The notes: generated from the letters alone by a model not told the origin. 64,000 nt of DNA from Halomonas sp. THAF5a (GCF_009363755.1 NZ_CP045417.1:1798001-1862000), one strand, 5' to 3'; shown: positions 35,845 through 45,775, counted from the first letter of the stretch. Translations and numbers: made by a program.

Positions 35845-36276
35845 ATGAGCACCGAGACCACCGCCGAACAGGCCCAGCAGGAGCTTCTCGACGAGTTCGA
35901 GATGTTCGACAACTGGATGGATCGCTACCAGTACATCATCGACATGGGCAAGCAGCTGCCGGCCTTCCCCGAGGAGTGGAAGACCGACGCGCTGAAGATC
36001 CAGGGCTGCCAGTCCAACGTCTGGATGCACCATGAGCGCGACGGCGAGCGACTCCGGTTCCAGGCGATCTCCGACGCCGCCATCGTCTCCGGGCTGATCG
36101 CCGTGCTGATGCGCATCTACAACGACCGCCGCCCGGCGGACATCCGCGACACCAGCCCGCACTTCCTCAAGGACCTGGGGCTCGACAAGCACCTCTCGCC
36201 GACCCGCAGCAATGGCCTGAATGCCATGCTGGAGCGGATCTACCGGGTGGCCGAGCAGGAAGCGGCCTCGGCGTGA
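35845..36276 (+). CDS. sufE: Cysteine desulfuration protein SufE
   Basis: 143 aa. SufE accepts sulfur from the SufS desulfurase and delivers it to Fe-S assembly. The motif IQGCQSNVWM holds the acceptor Cys, preceded by YQYIIDMGKQLPAFPEEWK. GGAGAGATC precedes the ATG at 35845. It stands alone here with no sufS, sufBCD nearby. Its 3' end overlaps the converging ribbon-helix-helix gene by 37 bp. Confidence 0.93.
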   Translation: MSTETTAEQAQQELLDEFEMFDNWMDRYQYIIDMGKQLPAFPEEWKTDALKIQGCQSNVWMHHERDGERLRFQAISDAAIVSGLIAVLMRIYNDRRPADIRDTSPHFLKDLGLDKHLSPTRSNGLNAMLERIYRVAEQEAASA

Positions 36277-36638
36277 CCCCCCGCGCTGGCGGCGTGACGT
36301 TGCCGCTCCCGTGCCAGGATGCCTTCGGCATCCAGGTCGGCGAGGGATTCCTGCGGCTGGGTCGGCACCTCACCGGCGAGCTGCAGCGCGTGGAAGCGCC
36401 CACAGCAGACACGCAGGAAGGAGGCGAAGTTGTCGGGGTCGCGCCCCGCCTCCACCCACTCCCGTGACAACCGGGAGAGTAGCTGGCTCAGCCCCAGGCC
36501 GTCGCGATGGCCGATCTCTTCGAGCACGCCCCAGAAAAAGCCCTCGAGCCGTACGCTCGTGCTGACGCCCTCTAGGCGCACGGAGCGCGTGTGCGACGCC
36601 CACAGGGCGGGGTCGGCGTCGGTGAATAGCTTGCACAT
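36240..36638 (-). CDS. Ribbon-helix-helix DNA-binding domain protein
   Basis: 132 aa. The N-terminal ~70 residues (MCKLFTDADPALWASHTRSVRLEGVSTSVRLEGFFWGVLEEIGHRDGLGLSQLLSRL) match the RHH_4 ribbon-helix-helix domain found as a free-standing regulator in many proteobacteria. The rest is a charged tail. The ATG at 36638 was chosen because it begins with the family pattern. It may autoregulate; target genes are unknown. Its 3' end overlaps sufE antisense. Confidence 0.8.
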   Translation of the reverse strand: MCKLFTDADPALWASHTRSVRLEGVSTSVRLEGFFWGVLEEIGHRDGLGLSQLLSRLSREWVEAGRDPDNFASFLRVCCGRFHALQLAGEVPTQPQESLADLDAEGILARERQRHAASAGGHAEAASCSATR

Positions 36639-36731
36639 GGTCCCGGTCTCCTTGGCGGCATGGTCCAGGCGCACCGCTCGGGGTGCCAGGCGACAGCATG
36701 CCGCCTGGCCGGGGGATCGGCAAGCCGGGCC

Positions 36732-37316
36732 TCAGGCGTGGCTGATGCGCGTACCGAGACGCGCGAGGAACTGGCCGATCCAGGCGGGGTGGGCCGGCCA
36801 GGCCGGTGCGGTGACCAGGTTGCCGTCGGTCACCGCGTCGTCCACGGCGATATCGGCATAGTGGCCACCCGCGAGCTCCACCTCGGGACGACAGGCCGGA
36901 TAGGCGGCGCAGCGGCGCCCCTCCAGCACCCGGGCGGCGGCCAGCAGCTGGGCACCGTGACAGACCGCCGCCACGGGCTTGTCCGTGGTGAAGAAGTGCT
37001 GGACGATCTCGATCACCCGGGCATCGAGGCGCAGGTATTCCGGTGCGCGACCGCCGGGAATCACCAGGGCGTCGTAGGCGGCCGGGTCGACCGCGTCGAA
37101 GCCGGCATTGAGGGCAAAGCGGTGGCCCGGTTTCTCGGTGTAGGTCTGGTCGCCCTCGAAGTCATGGATCGCCGTGGCCACGGTGTCCCCGGGGCCCTTG
37201 CCGGGGCAGACCGCGTCGACGCGATGGCCCACGGCCTGGAGGGCCTGGAAGGGGACCATGGTCTCGTAGTCCTCGGCGAAATCGCCGCAGAGCATCAGGA
37301 TGCGCTTGCCGGACAT
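36732..37316 (-). CDS. DJ-1/PfpI family protein
   Basis: 194 aa glutamine amidotransferase-like fold. The nucleophile elbow [12 protein letters not shown] holds the catalytic Cys and the adjacent His; [13 protein letters not shown] and [16 protein letters not shown] are typical. Members act as proteases, glyoxalases, or deglycases; which one here cannot be told from sequence. It lies alone with AGGAGAACC before the ATG. Confidence 0.85.
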   Translation of the reverse strand: MSGKRILMLCGDFAEDYETMVPFQALQAVGHRVDAVCPGKGPGDTVATAIHDFEGDQTYTEKPGHRFALNAGFDAVDPAAYDALVIPGGRAPEYLRLDARVIEIVQHFFTTDKPVAAVCHGAQLLAAARVLEGRRCAAYPACRPEVELAGGHYADIAVDDAVTDGNLVTAPAWPAHPAWIGQFLARLGTRISHA

Positions 37317-37415
37317 GGGGGTTCTCCTCTTGGCTGGGTTGCACGGAGAGGCCAGTCTGGCATGGGCGGTCGGGGGAGGGGTGGTAGCCGGCTACTACAG
37401 CCAGCGGTGCGTCGG

Positions 37416-37733
37416 TCAGTCCTGACGGGGGCGGCAGCGGAAGTGCTCGTCGAGTTCCGGGTCCTCGCGGCACAGCGTCTCGCTGGGACCGCCCGGCACC
37501 GGATCGATGCCGCCGGCGGCGCCGGGATGGCAGCGCGCGATGCGCTTCACGCCCAGCCAGCCCCCCTTGAGGGGCCCGTGTACCTTCAGCGCCTCCGCCG
37601 TGTAGGCCGAGCAGCTCGGCCAGTAGCGGCAGCGCGGCCCGAGCAGCGGGCTCAGCGTGACCTGGTAGAGCCGGACCAGGGCGATCAGAAGCCCGCCAAG
37701 GGCGCGTGAGAGCAGGGCCGCGAGGCGTTTCAC
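37416..37733 (-). CDS. yidD: Membrane protein insertion efficiency factor YidD
   Basis: 105 aa. The YidD core is complete: [53 protein letters not shown]. The final 20 residues vary. YidD normally sits in rpmH-rnpA-yidD-yidC; here it is separate, beside hisI-zur, so it is either a relocated sole copy or a second copy. It assists Sec/YidC insertion. Confidence 0.9.
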   Translation of the reverse strand: MKRLAALLSRALGGLLIALVRLYQVTLSPLLGPRCRYWPSCSAYTAEALKVHGPLKGGWLGVKRIARCHPGAAGGIDPVPGGPSETLCREDPELDEHFRCRPRQD

Positions 37734-37781
37734 GGCTCGGCCTTGTGCATCTCGGCCCGGCTCATCTCAACCCTTTTCACC

Positions 37782-38222
37782 TTAGCCCCTGGCGTAGAGG
37801 GTGTCGGGGTCGATCAGCGGGTCGCTGTCGATGCGCGCCTCGTCGCCTTCCAGGGCCACATAGAAGCAGCTGCGCCGCCCGCTGTGGCAGGCCGGCCCCG
37901 TCTGATCCACATGCAGCAGCAGGGTGTCGCCATCGCAGTCCAGGGCGGCGGCCTTGAGGTGCTGCTGCTGGCCCGAGGACTCCCCCTTGCGCCACAGCTT
38001 GCCGCGGGAGCGCGACCAGTAGCAGACCCGGCCGGTGCGCAGGGTCTCGTCGAGGGCCTCGCGATTCATCCAGGCCATCATCAGCACCTCGCCGCTGTCG
38101 TGCTGCTGGGCGATGGCGGGAATCAGGCCGTCGGCGTTGAAGGCCACGGCGTCGAGGATCTCGCCAAGGGGCCGGCGGCTGTCACGGGGGGCCCGTTCGA
38201 GGGCCTTGAAGGTCGTGCTCAT
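37782..38222 (-). CDS. hisI: Phosphoribosyl-AMP cyclohydrolase (HisI) paralogue next to zur
   Basis: 146 aa. HisI opens the purine ring of phosphoribosyl-AMP in histidine synthesis. Motifs seen: IPAIAQQHDSGEVLMMAWMNREALDETLRTGRVCYWSRSRGKLWRKGESSG, the metal triad AALDCDGD, and the zinc-Cys pattern TGPACHSGRRSCFY. It overlaps the zur-like stop (ATGA), so it is co-expressed with that regulator. Zur-linked hisI genes are known as backup copies for zinc limitation; however, the zinc cysteines are retained here. Confidence 0.9.
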   Translation of the reverse strand: MSTTFKALERAPRDSRRPLGEILDAVAFNADGLIPAIAQQHDSGEVLMMAWMNREALDETLRTGRVCYWSRSRGKLWRKGESSGQQQHLKAAALDCDGDTLLLHVDQTGPACHSGRRSCFYVALEGDEARIDSDPLIDPDTLYARG

Positions 38223-38689
38223 GGCGTCTCCGCGGAGAGGGCAGGAGAGGGGGCCTGGCGGCAGGCGTCGCACTGGCCCAGCAGCTCGATGGTCTGGCGC
38301 TGGACCTCGAAGCCGAGCTCCCGGGCGCGTCGCGAGAGGTGGTCGTTGACCTCGTCCAGGTGCAGCTCCTCGACGCGCCCGCAGTGGCGGCAGATCAGCA
38401 GCTGGAAGCCGTGGGCGTGTTCCGGGCAGGGGCAGGCCACGTAGGCGTTGAGGGACTCGATGCGGTGCACCAGCCCCTGGTCGATCAGGAACTCGAGGGC
38501 CCGGTAGACGGTGGGCGGGCGCGCCGCCGCGTGTTCGGCCGCCAGGCGGTCGAGCAGCTCGTAGGCCTTGAGGCCGCCGCGGGTGGTGGCGATCAGCTCC
38601 AGCACGCGGCGGCGAATCGGCGTGAAGCGCGCGCCGCGCTGCTGGCACTGCTGCTCGGCCTGGCGGATCATGTCGCGTGGATCGGTCAT
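38219..38689 (-). CDS. zur: Fur-family zinc-type regulator (Zur)
   Basis: 156 aa. An N-terminal winged helix (RFTPIRRRVLELIATTRGGLKAYELLDRLA...ARPPTVYRALEFLIDQGLVHRIES) is followed by the metal domain CRHCGRVEEL and a C-terminal CDAC pair. The N-terminal spacing and the pairing with hisI fit Zur rather than Fur or PerR. Zur represses zinc uptake and backup enzymes when zinc is present. Confidence 0.88.
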   Translation of the reverse strand: MTDPRDMIRQAEQQCQQRGARFTPIRRRVLELIATTRGGLKAYELLDRLAAEHAAARPPTVYRALEFLIDQGLVHRIESLNAYVACPCPEHAHGFQLLICRHCGRVEELHLDEVNDHLSRRARELGFEVQRQTIELLGQCDACRQAPSPALSAETP

Positions 38690-38759
38690 GGCACCCGGGG
38701 CGGTGGCTGGAGGAAGCGCATATTCTACGCGGCCGCCCGCCGAGGGGCCACCCGGGGTC

Positions 38760-39722
38760 TCAGGCGGACTCGCGAAGCTCGCTCGAGCGGGCGAAGTGAT
38801 GCTGCGAGAAGGCGATGCGCTCCTCGGCGGCGACGCCCTCCGGCTGACGTTCGATCAGGTCGAGTCGCGAGCGCAGCCCCTCGCCGTTGGCCATCTGGAT
38901 CGCCAGGCCCGGCCGGGCATTGAGCTCCAGCAGCATGGGGCCGTGGGCGCGGTCGAGCACCATGTCGGTGCCCAGGTACCCCAGGCCCGTCATCTCGTAG
39001 CAGCCGGCGGCGAGCAGCAGCAGCGTCTCCCAGCCGGGGATATGCAGGCTGGCGAGCTCGTGGCCGGTATCGGGGTGGTCGTGACAGGTGCGGTCGAACT
39101 GCACGCCGCGGATCGCGGTGCCGCTGGCGATATCGATGCCCACTCCCACGGCGCCCTGGTGCAGGTTGGCCTTGCCATCCGAGGCCGCCGTGGAGAGGCG
39201 CATCATCGCCATCACCGGGTAGCCCTTGAAGACGATGACCCGGATGTCGGGCACCCCCTCGTAGGTGTATTCGGCGAAGGAGTCGTCGAAGTTGATCAGC
39301 GCCTCGACCAGCGCCACGTCCGGCGAGCCGCCCAGGGAGTAGAGCCCCGAGAGGATGTTGGAGACGTGGCGCTCCACGTCCTCGAGGCGCAGCTGAGCGC
39401 CACTCGGCTTGATGTAGCGGTCGCCCTCGACCCGCTCGATGACCAGGATGCCCTTGCCGCCGCTGCCCTTGGCCGGCTTAATCACGAAGCCCGAGTGGCC
39501 GGCGAGCATCTCGCGGATGTGCTTGACCCCGAACTGGGTGGTCACGGTGCCGATCAGGGCCGGCGTGGTGATGCCGTATTCCTGGGCCAGCAGCTTGGTC
39601 TTGAGCTTGTCATCGACCAGCGGGTAGAGCCGCCGGTTGTTGTAGCGGCCGATGTAGCGGATGTTGCGCCGGTTCATGCCGATGATGTCCTTGGCGCGCA
39701 GGCGCGCGGGGGTCGTCCACAT
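38760..39722 (-). CDS. Alpha-L-glutamate ligase-like protein (RimK-related ATP-grasp)
   Basis: 320 aa ATP-grasp ligase. ATP-binding elements: GFVIKPAKGSGGKGILVI, DIRVIVFKGYPVMAMMRLS, and GTDMVLDRAHGPMLLELNARPGLAIQ. It belongs to the RimK-like group encoded together with a 7TM/transglutaminase-like protein and a zinc protease. Likely adds glutamate or a related amino acid to a peptide or protein; the acceptor is unknown. It begins 3 bp after the 7TM gene. Confidence 0.85.
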   Translation of the reverse strand: MWTTPARLRAKDIIGMNRRNIRYIGRYNNRRLYPLVDDKLKTKLLAQEYGITTPALIGTVTTQFGVKHIREMLAGHSGFVIKPAKGSGGKGILVIERVEGDRYIKPSGAQLRLEDVERHVSNILSGLYSLGGSPDVALVEALINFDDSFAEYTYEGVPDIRVIVFKGYPVMAMMRLSTAASDGKANLHQGAVGVGIDIASGTAIRGVQFDRTCHDHPDTGHELASLHIPGWETLLLLAAGCYEMTGLGYLGTDMVLDRAHGPMLLELNARPGLAIQMANGEGLRSRLDLIERQPEGVAAEERIAFSQHHFARSSELRESA

Positions 39723-39725
39723 GCC

Positions 39726-41231
39726 TCAGTCCTCCGTGACCGGCTTGAAGCGGCGCAGCTCGAGCAGGCGATAGCCCGTGTAGTTGCCGAGCAGCAGGAT
39801 CAGGCCCATCAGCATCAGCTGCACGCCGAGGAAGTTGAAGGTGATGTGGCGGATCCAGGGGTTGTTCATCGCCAGGTAGGCGAGCACCGCCGTCATCAGG
39901 CTGCCGCCGCCCTGGATCAACACCTGCTTGGGCCCTTCCTCCTCCCACAGGATCGACATCCGCTCGATGGTCCAGGAGAGGATGATCATCGGGAAGAAGG
40001 TGATGGTCAGGCCGGCATTGAGCCCGAACCGGTAGGAGAGCACCGAGAAGACCGAGATGATGGCGATGACCGTGATGATCACCGCCGTCACTCGCGCCAC
40101 CAGCAACAGGTTCAGGTACGACAGGTAGTTGCGGATTACCAGGCCCACGGCGACCACCATCAGGAAGCCGACCAGGCCGGTGACCAGGGTGGTCTGGATG
40201 AAGGCCAGGGCGATCAGCACCGGCATGAAGGTGCCCGAAGTCTTGATGCCCACCAGCACCCGCAGCAGCACCACCACCAGGGCGCCAATGGGGATCAGCA
40301 GGATGGTCTGGAACAGGGCCTGCTCCTCGAGAGGCAGGCTGTGGATCGAGAAGTTGAGCAGGGTGTCGTCGGCCAGCTGGCTGCGCACGGCGGCGGCGGC
40401 CGGCTGGTTGCGCGAGAGCATCGAGAAGTTGATGCGCGAGTTGGTGCCGCCCTGGACCTCGAGCACGGCCTGGCCGGCGGACTCCCAGAGCAGCAGGTTG
40501 TCCGGGCGTCCCTGTGCGCCGCTACGCGGATCGAACAACGCCCACTCGTCCTCCTCGAAGACCTGGATCCACGACATCAGGTTCTGGCGGCGCCGGCCAT
40601 GATCCAGCATCAGGCCGCTGACCTCGCGGGCCGGCACCCCGGCCTGGTTGAGCAGGCGCACCAGCAGCGGCGTTCGATCGAACTGGGTCAGCAGCAGCCG
40701 CGCGTTCTCGCCCTGGCGCTCGTCGGTGAAGTCCTGGATCAGCTCCCGGGCGAAGGTGAAGTGGTCGGCGCTGCGCGACCAGGCACGATCGATCACCTGG
40801 CTGGCCGCGGTGTCATAGGGCGACTCCCAGAGGATGTCGCGGCGCAGGGGAGGGGACTCGATCTGGGTGTTGCGCGCCTCGGGGGCCACCAGGGCCTGGA
40901 CGCTGTAGTAGAGCTGCTGGTCGCCGGTCGCCTCGCGGGTGGACCACTCTGCACGACGCCCCCCTTCTTCCTCGAGGAAGGCCAGGCCGTAGCCCGGCGA
41001 GGCGGTGTGCTCGGTGAGGATGCGATAGCCCTGCTGGCTCGAGGGCAGCGCCATGTTCACCTTGGCCGGCCCGCCGTCGGCGGTGAAGTTGACCTGGGCC
41101 TCGATCTCCCAGACCTGGCGCAGCTCGCCCGGCGTCCAGGGCACCTCGAACTGCACGTGGCGGTGGATGCTGAGGGCGGCGCCGGAGACCAGCAGGAGGG
41201 CGACGATCAGGTAGAAGGGCAGTCGTGACAT
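39726..41231 (-). CDS. 7TM protein with inactive transglutaminase-like domain
   Basis: 501 aa. One N-terminal signal anchor (residues 5-22), a periplasmic region to ~300 with a transglutaminase-like fold (SADHFTFARELIQDFTD, GVPAREVSGLMLDHGRR; the catalytic Cys is missing), then seven membrane helices (~310-490). The combination is a conserved protein always found beside the RimK-like ligase. It may sense or export the ligase product. No enzyme activity is expected in the transglutaminase part. Confidence 0.85.
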   Translation of the reverse strand: MSRLPFYLIVALLLVSGAALSIHRHVQFEVPWTPGELRQVWEIEAQVNFTADGGPAKVNMALPSSQQGYRILTEHTASPGYGLAFLEEEGGRRAEWSTREATGDQQLYYSVQALVAPEARNTQIESPPLRRDILWESPYDTAASQVIDRAWSRSADHFTFARELIQDFTDERQGENARLLLTQFDRTPLLVRLLNQAGVPAREVSGLMLDHGRRRQNLMSWIQVFEEDEWALFDPRSGAQGRPDNLLLWESAGQAVLEVQGGTNSRINFSMLSRNQPAAAAVRSQLADDTLLNFSIHSLPLEEQALFQTILLIPIGALVVVLLRVLVGIKTSGTFMPVLIALAFIQTTLVTGLVGFLMVVAVGLVIRNYLSYLNLLLVARVTAVIITVIAIISVFSVLSYRFGLNAGLTITFFPMIILSWTIERMSILWEEEGPKQVLIQGGGSLMTAVLAYLAMNNPWIRHITFNFLGVQLMLMGLILLLGNYTGYRLLELRRFKPVTED

Positions 41232-41282
41232 GTATCTTCCTTGGGGGTGACGGGCGATCCGAGGCAGGCCCGGATGAAGGCG

Positions 41283-42134
41283 TCAGCCCTCGGGGCTGGC
41301 ATCGGCATCGGTGGCTTCGTCGGCGCCGGCATCCGCTGCCGGACGCCCACCGGGAAACTCGGGACGCGCATGGAGGTACTGCTCGGCGACATCGATGATG
41401 GCGATATCGAGCAGGAAGCGGCGACCGAGCAGCACGGGATGATCGAGGTGCGTGCGGTCATTCAGGGTGAACTGCACCTTCTCGCGCAGCGGCCCCAGGG
41501 TCATCAGCAGGCTGATCACCGGCCGGGACTCCTCACCGGTGGCCTGGATGATGCGCACGCGCCGATCCACCGGCGCCTCGATCCACTCGCCGCGCACGCC
41601 CTCGACGACGCTGTCGTCCTCGTTGAGCCCCAGCTTGAAGCGCACCCAGTCCTCGCCGTCGCGCTCGAAGCGGGTGATCTCGGTGGCGGAGAGCGAGGAC
41701 GTCGTGGCGCCTGAGTCGATGCGCGCCTTGAGGTAGGTGCCGACGTCGGGCAGGCCGATCCATTCGCTGCGGCCCAGGACCTCCTTGTTGTCGAGGCTGG
41801 TCCGCTCGGCGTCGACGCACTGGCGGGTCGCATCATGGGGCGCGTCCGGCGGCCCGAGTCGGGCGACGTCACCGCGCAGCTGACGCAGCAGGCTGCCGAC
41901 TTCCCGCACGTCGGCGGTCAGCGCCTGCTGATGGCGGAACTGGCGATCCAGGCGCGCTTCCTGGCGCGCATCGCAGCGGGCGATCAGCGAATTCTCCAGC
42001 TGCGCGACCCGCGTCTCGAATTCCGCGCTGGTCACCGGGGGCGGCGACGGCGCTCGCTCAGGGAGGAAGGTGCAGCCACCGAACAGCAGGGAAGTGAGGG
42101 CGAGGGTGCCGGCAAACGGCAGGCGTAGACGCAT
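41283..42134 (-). CDS. Lipoprotein with ATP-dependent zinc protease (RimB-like, retropepsin-type) domain
   Basis: 283 aa. A lipobox (SLLFGGC, Cys21) follows a 20-residue signal, then a coiled-coil linker (~35-100). The C-terminal domain (~125-260) has ARIDSGATTSSLSA with the DSGA of retropepsin-like proteases, plus VRRIQATGEESRPVI-type and HPVLLGRRFLLD segments. The start 42134 gives a clean lipoprotein signal; a longer reading does not. It heads the operon with the 7TM and RimK-like genes. Confidence 0.82.
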   Translation of the reverse strand: MRLRLPFAGTLALTSLLFGGCTFLPERAPSPPPVTSAEFETRVAQLENSLIARCDARQEARLDRQFRHQQALTADVREVGSLLRQLRGDVARLGPPDAPHDATRQCVDAERTSLDNKEVLGRSEWIGLPDVGTYLKARIDSGATTSSLSATEITRFERDGEDWVRFKLGLNEDDSVVEGVRGEWIEAPVDRRVRIIQATGEESRPVISLLMTLGPLREKVQFTLNDRTHLDHPVLLGRRFLLDIAIIDVAEQYLHARPEFPGGRPAADAGADEATDADASPEG

Positions 42135-42254
42135 GGACAGGGCTCGAACAGCAGAGTGATGCATGATGATAAGGAGTCGTCGCCAGCCTTGTCCAACGTC
42201 GACGCACGGCGACAGTATGGTTGAGCTCATCCTGCGGGAATGACGCTATTTAAC

Positions 42255-42268
42255 ATAATATACATTAT
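42255..42268. promoter_or_regulatory. AT-rich dyad ATAAT-ATAC-ATTAT between the zinc protease and DUF3833 genes
   Basis: A 5-bp inverted repeat in an AT-rich patch; on the minus strand it includes a perfect -10 TATAAT (42264-42269) that could drive the zinc protease operon. No clear -35 was seen. Confidence 0.4.
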
Positions 42269-42399
42269 ACGACCATTATGGTGGCGCGCCGTGAAGCCGC
42301 CATCGCGCGCTTCACCGGCCCCGCAGCGATGACCGGATGGCACCATCGACGGCGATCCGCTAGCCTACGCTGTACATTACCAAATCTACTGGATAGATC

Positions 42400-42939
42400 A
42401 TGTACAAGAAATGGCGCTATCGCTTTCTCACCCTGCTATCTATCCTGCTGCTCGCCGGCTGCAGCGGCATCGACGTCGAGCGCTACGCCGGCACCACGCC
42501 GCGGCTCGACATCGGCGAGTACTTCGATGGACAGGCCCGCGCCTGGGGCATGGTGCAGGACTACCGCGGCGAGGTGCAGCGGCGCTTCACGGTGGTGATC
42601 GACGGCACCCTCGAGGGAGACACCCTGACCCTCGACGAGCGCTTCACCTACCAGGACGGCGAGACGGATCGCCGCGTCTGGACCTTCGAACGCCAGAATG
42701 ATGCCACCTGGCTCGGTCGTGCCAACGACGTAGAGGGACCCGTCGAGGCGCGCCAGGCCGGGCACGTCTTCAACATGCGCTATCGACTGCCCGTCGAGGT
42801 CTCGGGCCGCGAGCTCACCTTCACCATGGACGACTGGATGTACCTTCAGCCCGACGGCCGGCTGATCAACCGCACGGCCATGAGCAAGTTCGGGGTGACC
42901 CTGGCCGAGATCACCATCGTCTTCGATCGCACTCCCTGA
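42400..42939 (+). CDS. DUF3833 lipoprotein
   Basis: 179 aa. Signal peptide with lipobox ILLLAGC (Cys21), then a lipocalin-like beta-rich body: FDGQARAWGMVQDYRGEVQRRFTVVIDGTLEGDTLTLDERFTYQDGETDRRVW and FTMDDWMYLQPDGRLINRTAMSKFGVTLAEITIVF. This matches DUF3833. Function unknown; such proteins are often beside fatty-acid or stress genes. Two hairpins follow. Confidence 0.85.
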   Translation: MYKKWRYRFLTLLSILLLAGCSGIDVERYAGTTPRLDIGEYFDGQARAWGMVQDYRGEVQRRFTVVIDGTLEGDTLTLDERFTYQDGETDRRVWTFERQNDATWLGRANDVEGPVEARQAGHVFNMRYRLPVEVSGRELTFTMDDWMYLQPDGRLINRTAMSKFGVTLAEITIVFDRTP

Positions 42940-42946
42940 ACGACGC

Positions 42947-42973
42947 CGCCCCAGATCCCGGGGATCTGGGGCG
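42947..42973. terminator. Terminator hairpin after DUF3833 lipoprotein
   Basis: Thirteen-bp inverted repeat (42947-42959 with 42961-42973) with the loop formed from its centre; between convergent genes. Confidence 0.7.
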
Positions 42974-42986
42974 ACGCGACGATCGG

Positions 42987-43019
42987 TGCGGCGTCGGGTG
43001 TCAGGCACCCGACGCCGCA
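42987..43019. terminator. Second hairpin, downstream of ectC
   Basis: Fourteen-bp perfect stem (42987-43000 with 43006-43019, loop TCAGG) 22 bp after the ectC stop. Tandem with the previous hairpin. Confidence 0.75.
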
Positions 43020-43040
43020 TCGGCACGACTCATGCCGTGA

Positions 43041-43454
43041 TCAGAGTGGCGTCTTGTCGTCCGGCTCGTCGGCCGGCGCGTAAGAGCCGTCCTCGCGGTG
43101 GATCTCGTTGCCGGTCAGGCCCGGCGTGAACACACAGGCCAGGTGCATGGTCTTGCTGGCCCGCAGCAGGTGCTCGTCGTGCTGGTCGAGGATGTAGATG
43201 TCACCCGGTTTGATCGGCCAGATCTTGCCGTCGGCCAGGGTCTCCACTTCGCCTTCGCCCTCGATGCAGTAGACCGCCTCGAAGTGATGCTTGTAGTGGA
43301 TGTGGGTCTCGGTCCCTTCATAGATCCGAGTGATATGGAACGAACAGTTGCCGCCATCGTCGGCCAGCGACAGCCGGGTGCTGTCCCAGTTGCCGTTCTC
43401 CGCCTTGACCAGGCGGTCAGACTTGCGGGCTTCCTCGAGATTGCGAACGATCAT
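43041..43454 (-). CDS. ectC: Ectoine synthase EctC
   Basis: 137 aa cupin enzyme that cyclises N-gamma-acetyl-diaminobutyrate to ectoine. [28 protein letters not shown] is the family opening, with [23 protein letters not shown] and [11 protein letters not shown] forming the metal/substrate pocket. Full length. Third gene of the ectABC operon on the minus strand. Confidence 0.97.
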   Translation of the reverse strand: MIVRNLEEARKSDRLVKAENGNWDSTRLSLADDGGNCSFHITRIYEGTETHIHYKHHFEAVYCIEGEGEVETLADGKIWPIKPGDIYILDQHDEHLLRASKTMHLACVFTPGLTGNEIHREDGSYAPADEPDDKTPL

Positions 43455-43552
43455 GAAGTCTCTCCAGTAATGTCGATGGCGAACCGGCCGAGCCCTCGGC
43501 CGGTCGAGGACCGGGCCGCCCCACCGCGTGATCGGGCGACCCTGTCAGCGTA

Positions 43553-44935
<1,383 letters not shown>

Positions 44936-45514
44936 TCAGATGCGATCGGTCTGGAAGGGGCCGATGCGCACGAGGTTTTCCGGGTCATGCTCGCCGCCGA
45001 GCTGGTCGGTGGAGAAGTACTCGCGGCTGTTGAGCGGGGCCTGCCAGCGATCGGCGAGGCGCCGGAACAGGCCCCAGGAGGCCTGGTTGTCCGGAGTGAT
45101 GGTGGTCTCGAGGTGGTGCACCTCGGCCATCTCCGGGCGGGTCATCACGGCTTCCACCAGGCGGCGCGCCAGTCCGGTGCCGCGCGCCTTCTCGCCCACC
45201 GCCACCTGCCACAGGAAGTAGGTGTCGGGCGCGTTGCTCTTGACGTAGCCGGAGACGAAGCCGACCACTTCACCTTCCTCGTTGGTGGCCAGGGCGCAGC
45301 TGTCGCGAAACTGGGTCGCCAGCAGCAGGTAGGCGTAGGCGGAATTGACGTCCAGCGGGGGGCAGGACTTGACCAGCTCGTAGATGCCCCAGCCGTCATC
45401 GGGGTTGGGCTTGCGGATGAACAGCGGCGAGGCCTCGTGGCCGACCACGGCGTCGGCCACGGTGGGCCGTGCCAGGTCGGCGGAGGGTGTAAAGGGCTCG
45501 GTGGTTGCGGTCAT
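44936..45514 (-). CDS. ectA: L-2,4-diaminobutyric acid acetyltransferase EctA
   Basis: 192 aa GNAT enzyme acetylating diaminobutyrate. PLFIRKPNPDDGWGIYELVKSCPPLDVNSAYAYLLLATQF is the EctA signature; acetyl-CoA loop VGEKARGTGLARRLVEAVM follows. First gene of ectABC. Promoter at 45547-45575 immediately upstream. No ectD hydroxylase or dedicated aspartokinase was seen in this window. Confidence 0.97.
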   Translation of the reverse strand: MTATTEPFTPSADLARPTVADAVVGHEASPLFIRKPNPDDGWGIYELVKSCPPLDVNSAYAYLLLATQFRDSCALATNEEGEVVGFVSGYVKSNAPDTYFLWQVAVGEKARGTGLARRLVEAVMTRPEMAEVHHLETTITPDNQASWGLFRRLADRWQAPLNSREYFSTDQLGGEHDPENLVRIGPFQTDRI

Positions 45515-45546
45515 GTCGGTGGTTCGCTGTAGCGAATGTGAGCGGG

Positions 45547-45575
45547 ATTATAACAGCGCCTTATTAGCAATTCAA
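45547..45575 (-). promoter_or_regulatory. Sigma70 promoter of ectABC
   Basis: Minus-strand -35 TTGAAT (45570-45575), 17-bp spacer, perfect -10 TATAAT (45547-45552), 33 bp before the ectA start codon. An additional upstream -10-like TATGAT (45602-45607) with no good -35 may be an osmotic/stress sigma promoter. Confidence 0.75.
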
Positions 45576-45724
45576 AATCATGGTTATCCAGGCGCTCCGT
45601 TATCATAAAATATCATTATGCCGAAGGGGTCCAGGCCCCGCCATGCCAGGCCCGGCGCCCGTTCACCACGCCTTCAGAATAGCCCATGGTGGAATCGCGG
45701 GAGCGTTGAGGCGCCCCAACGCAA

Positions 45725-45749
45725 ACGGGCCACCCAGAGGGTGGCCCGT
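45725..45749 (-). terminator. Terminator after gorA
   Basis: Eleven-bp perfect stem (45725-45735 with 45739-45749, loop AGA) followed on the minus strand by TTTGCGTT. 26 bp after the gorA stop. Confidence 0.75.
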
Positions 45750-45775
45750 GGCTTATCGCGTGCCGCAGCCGGCGC

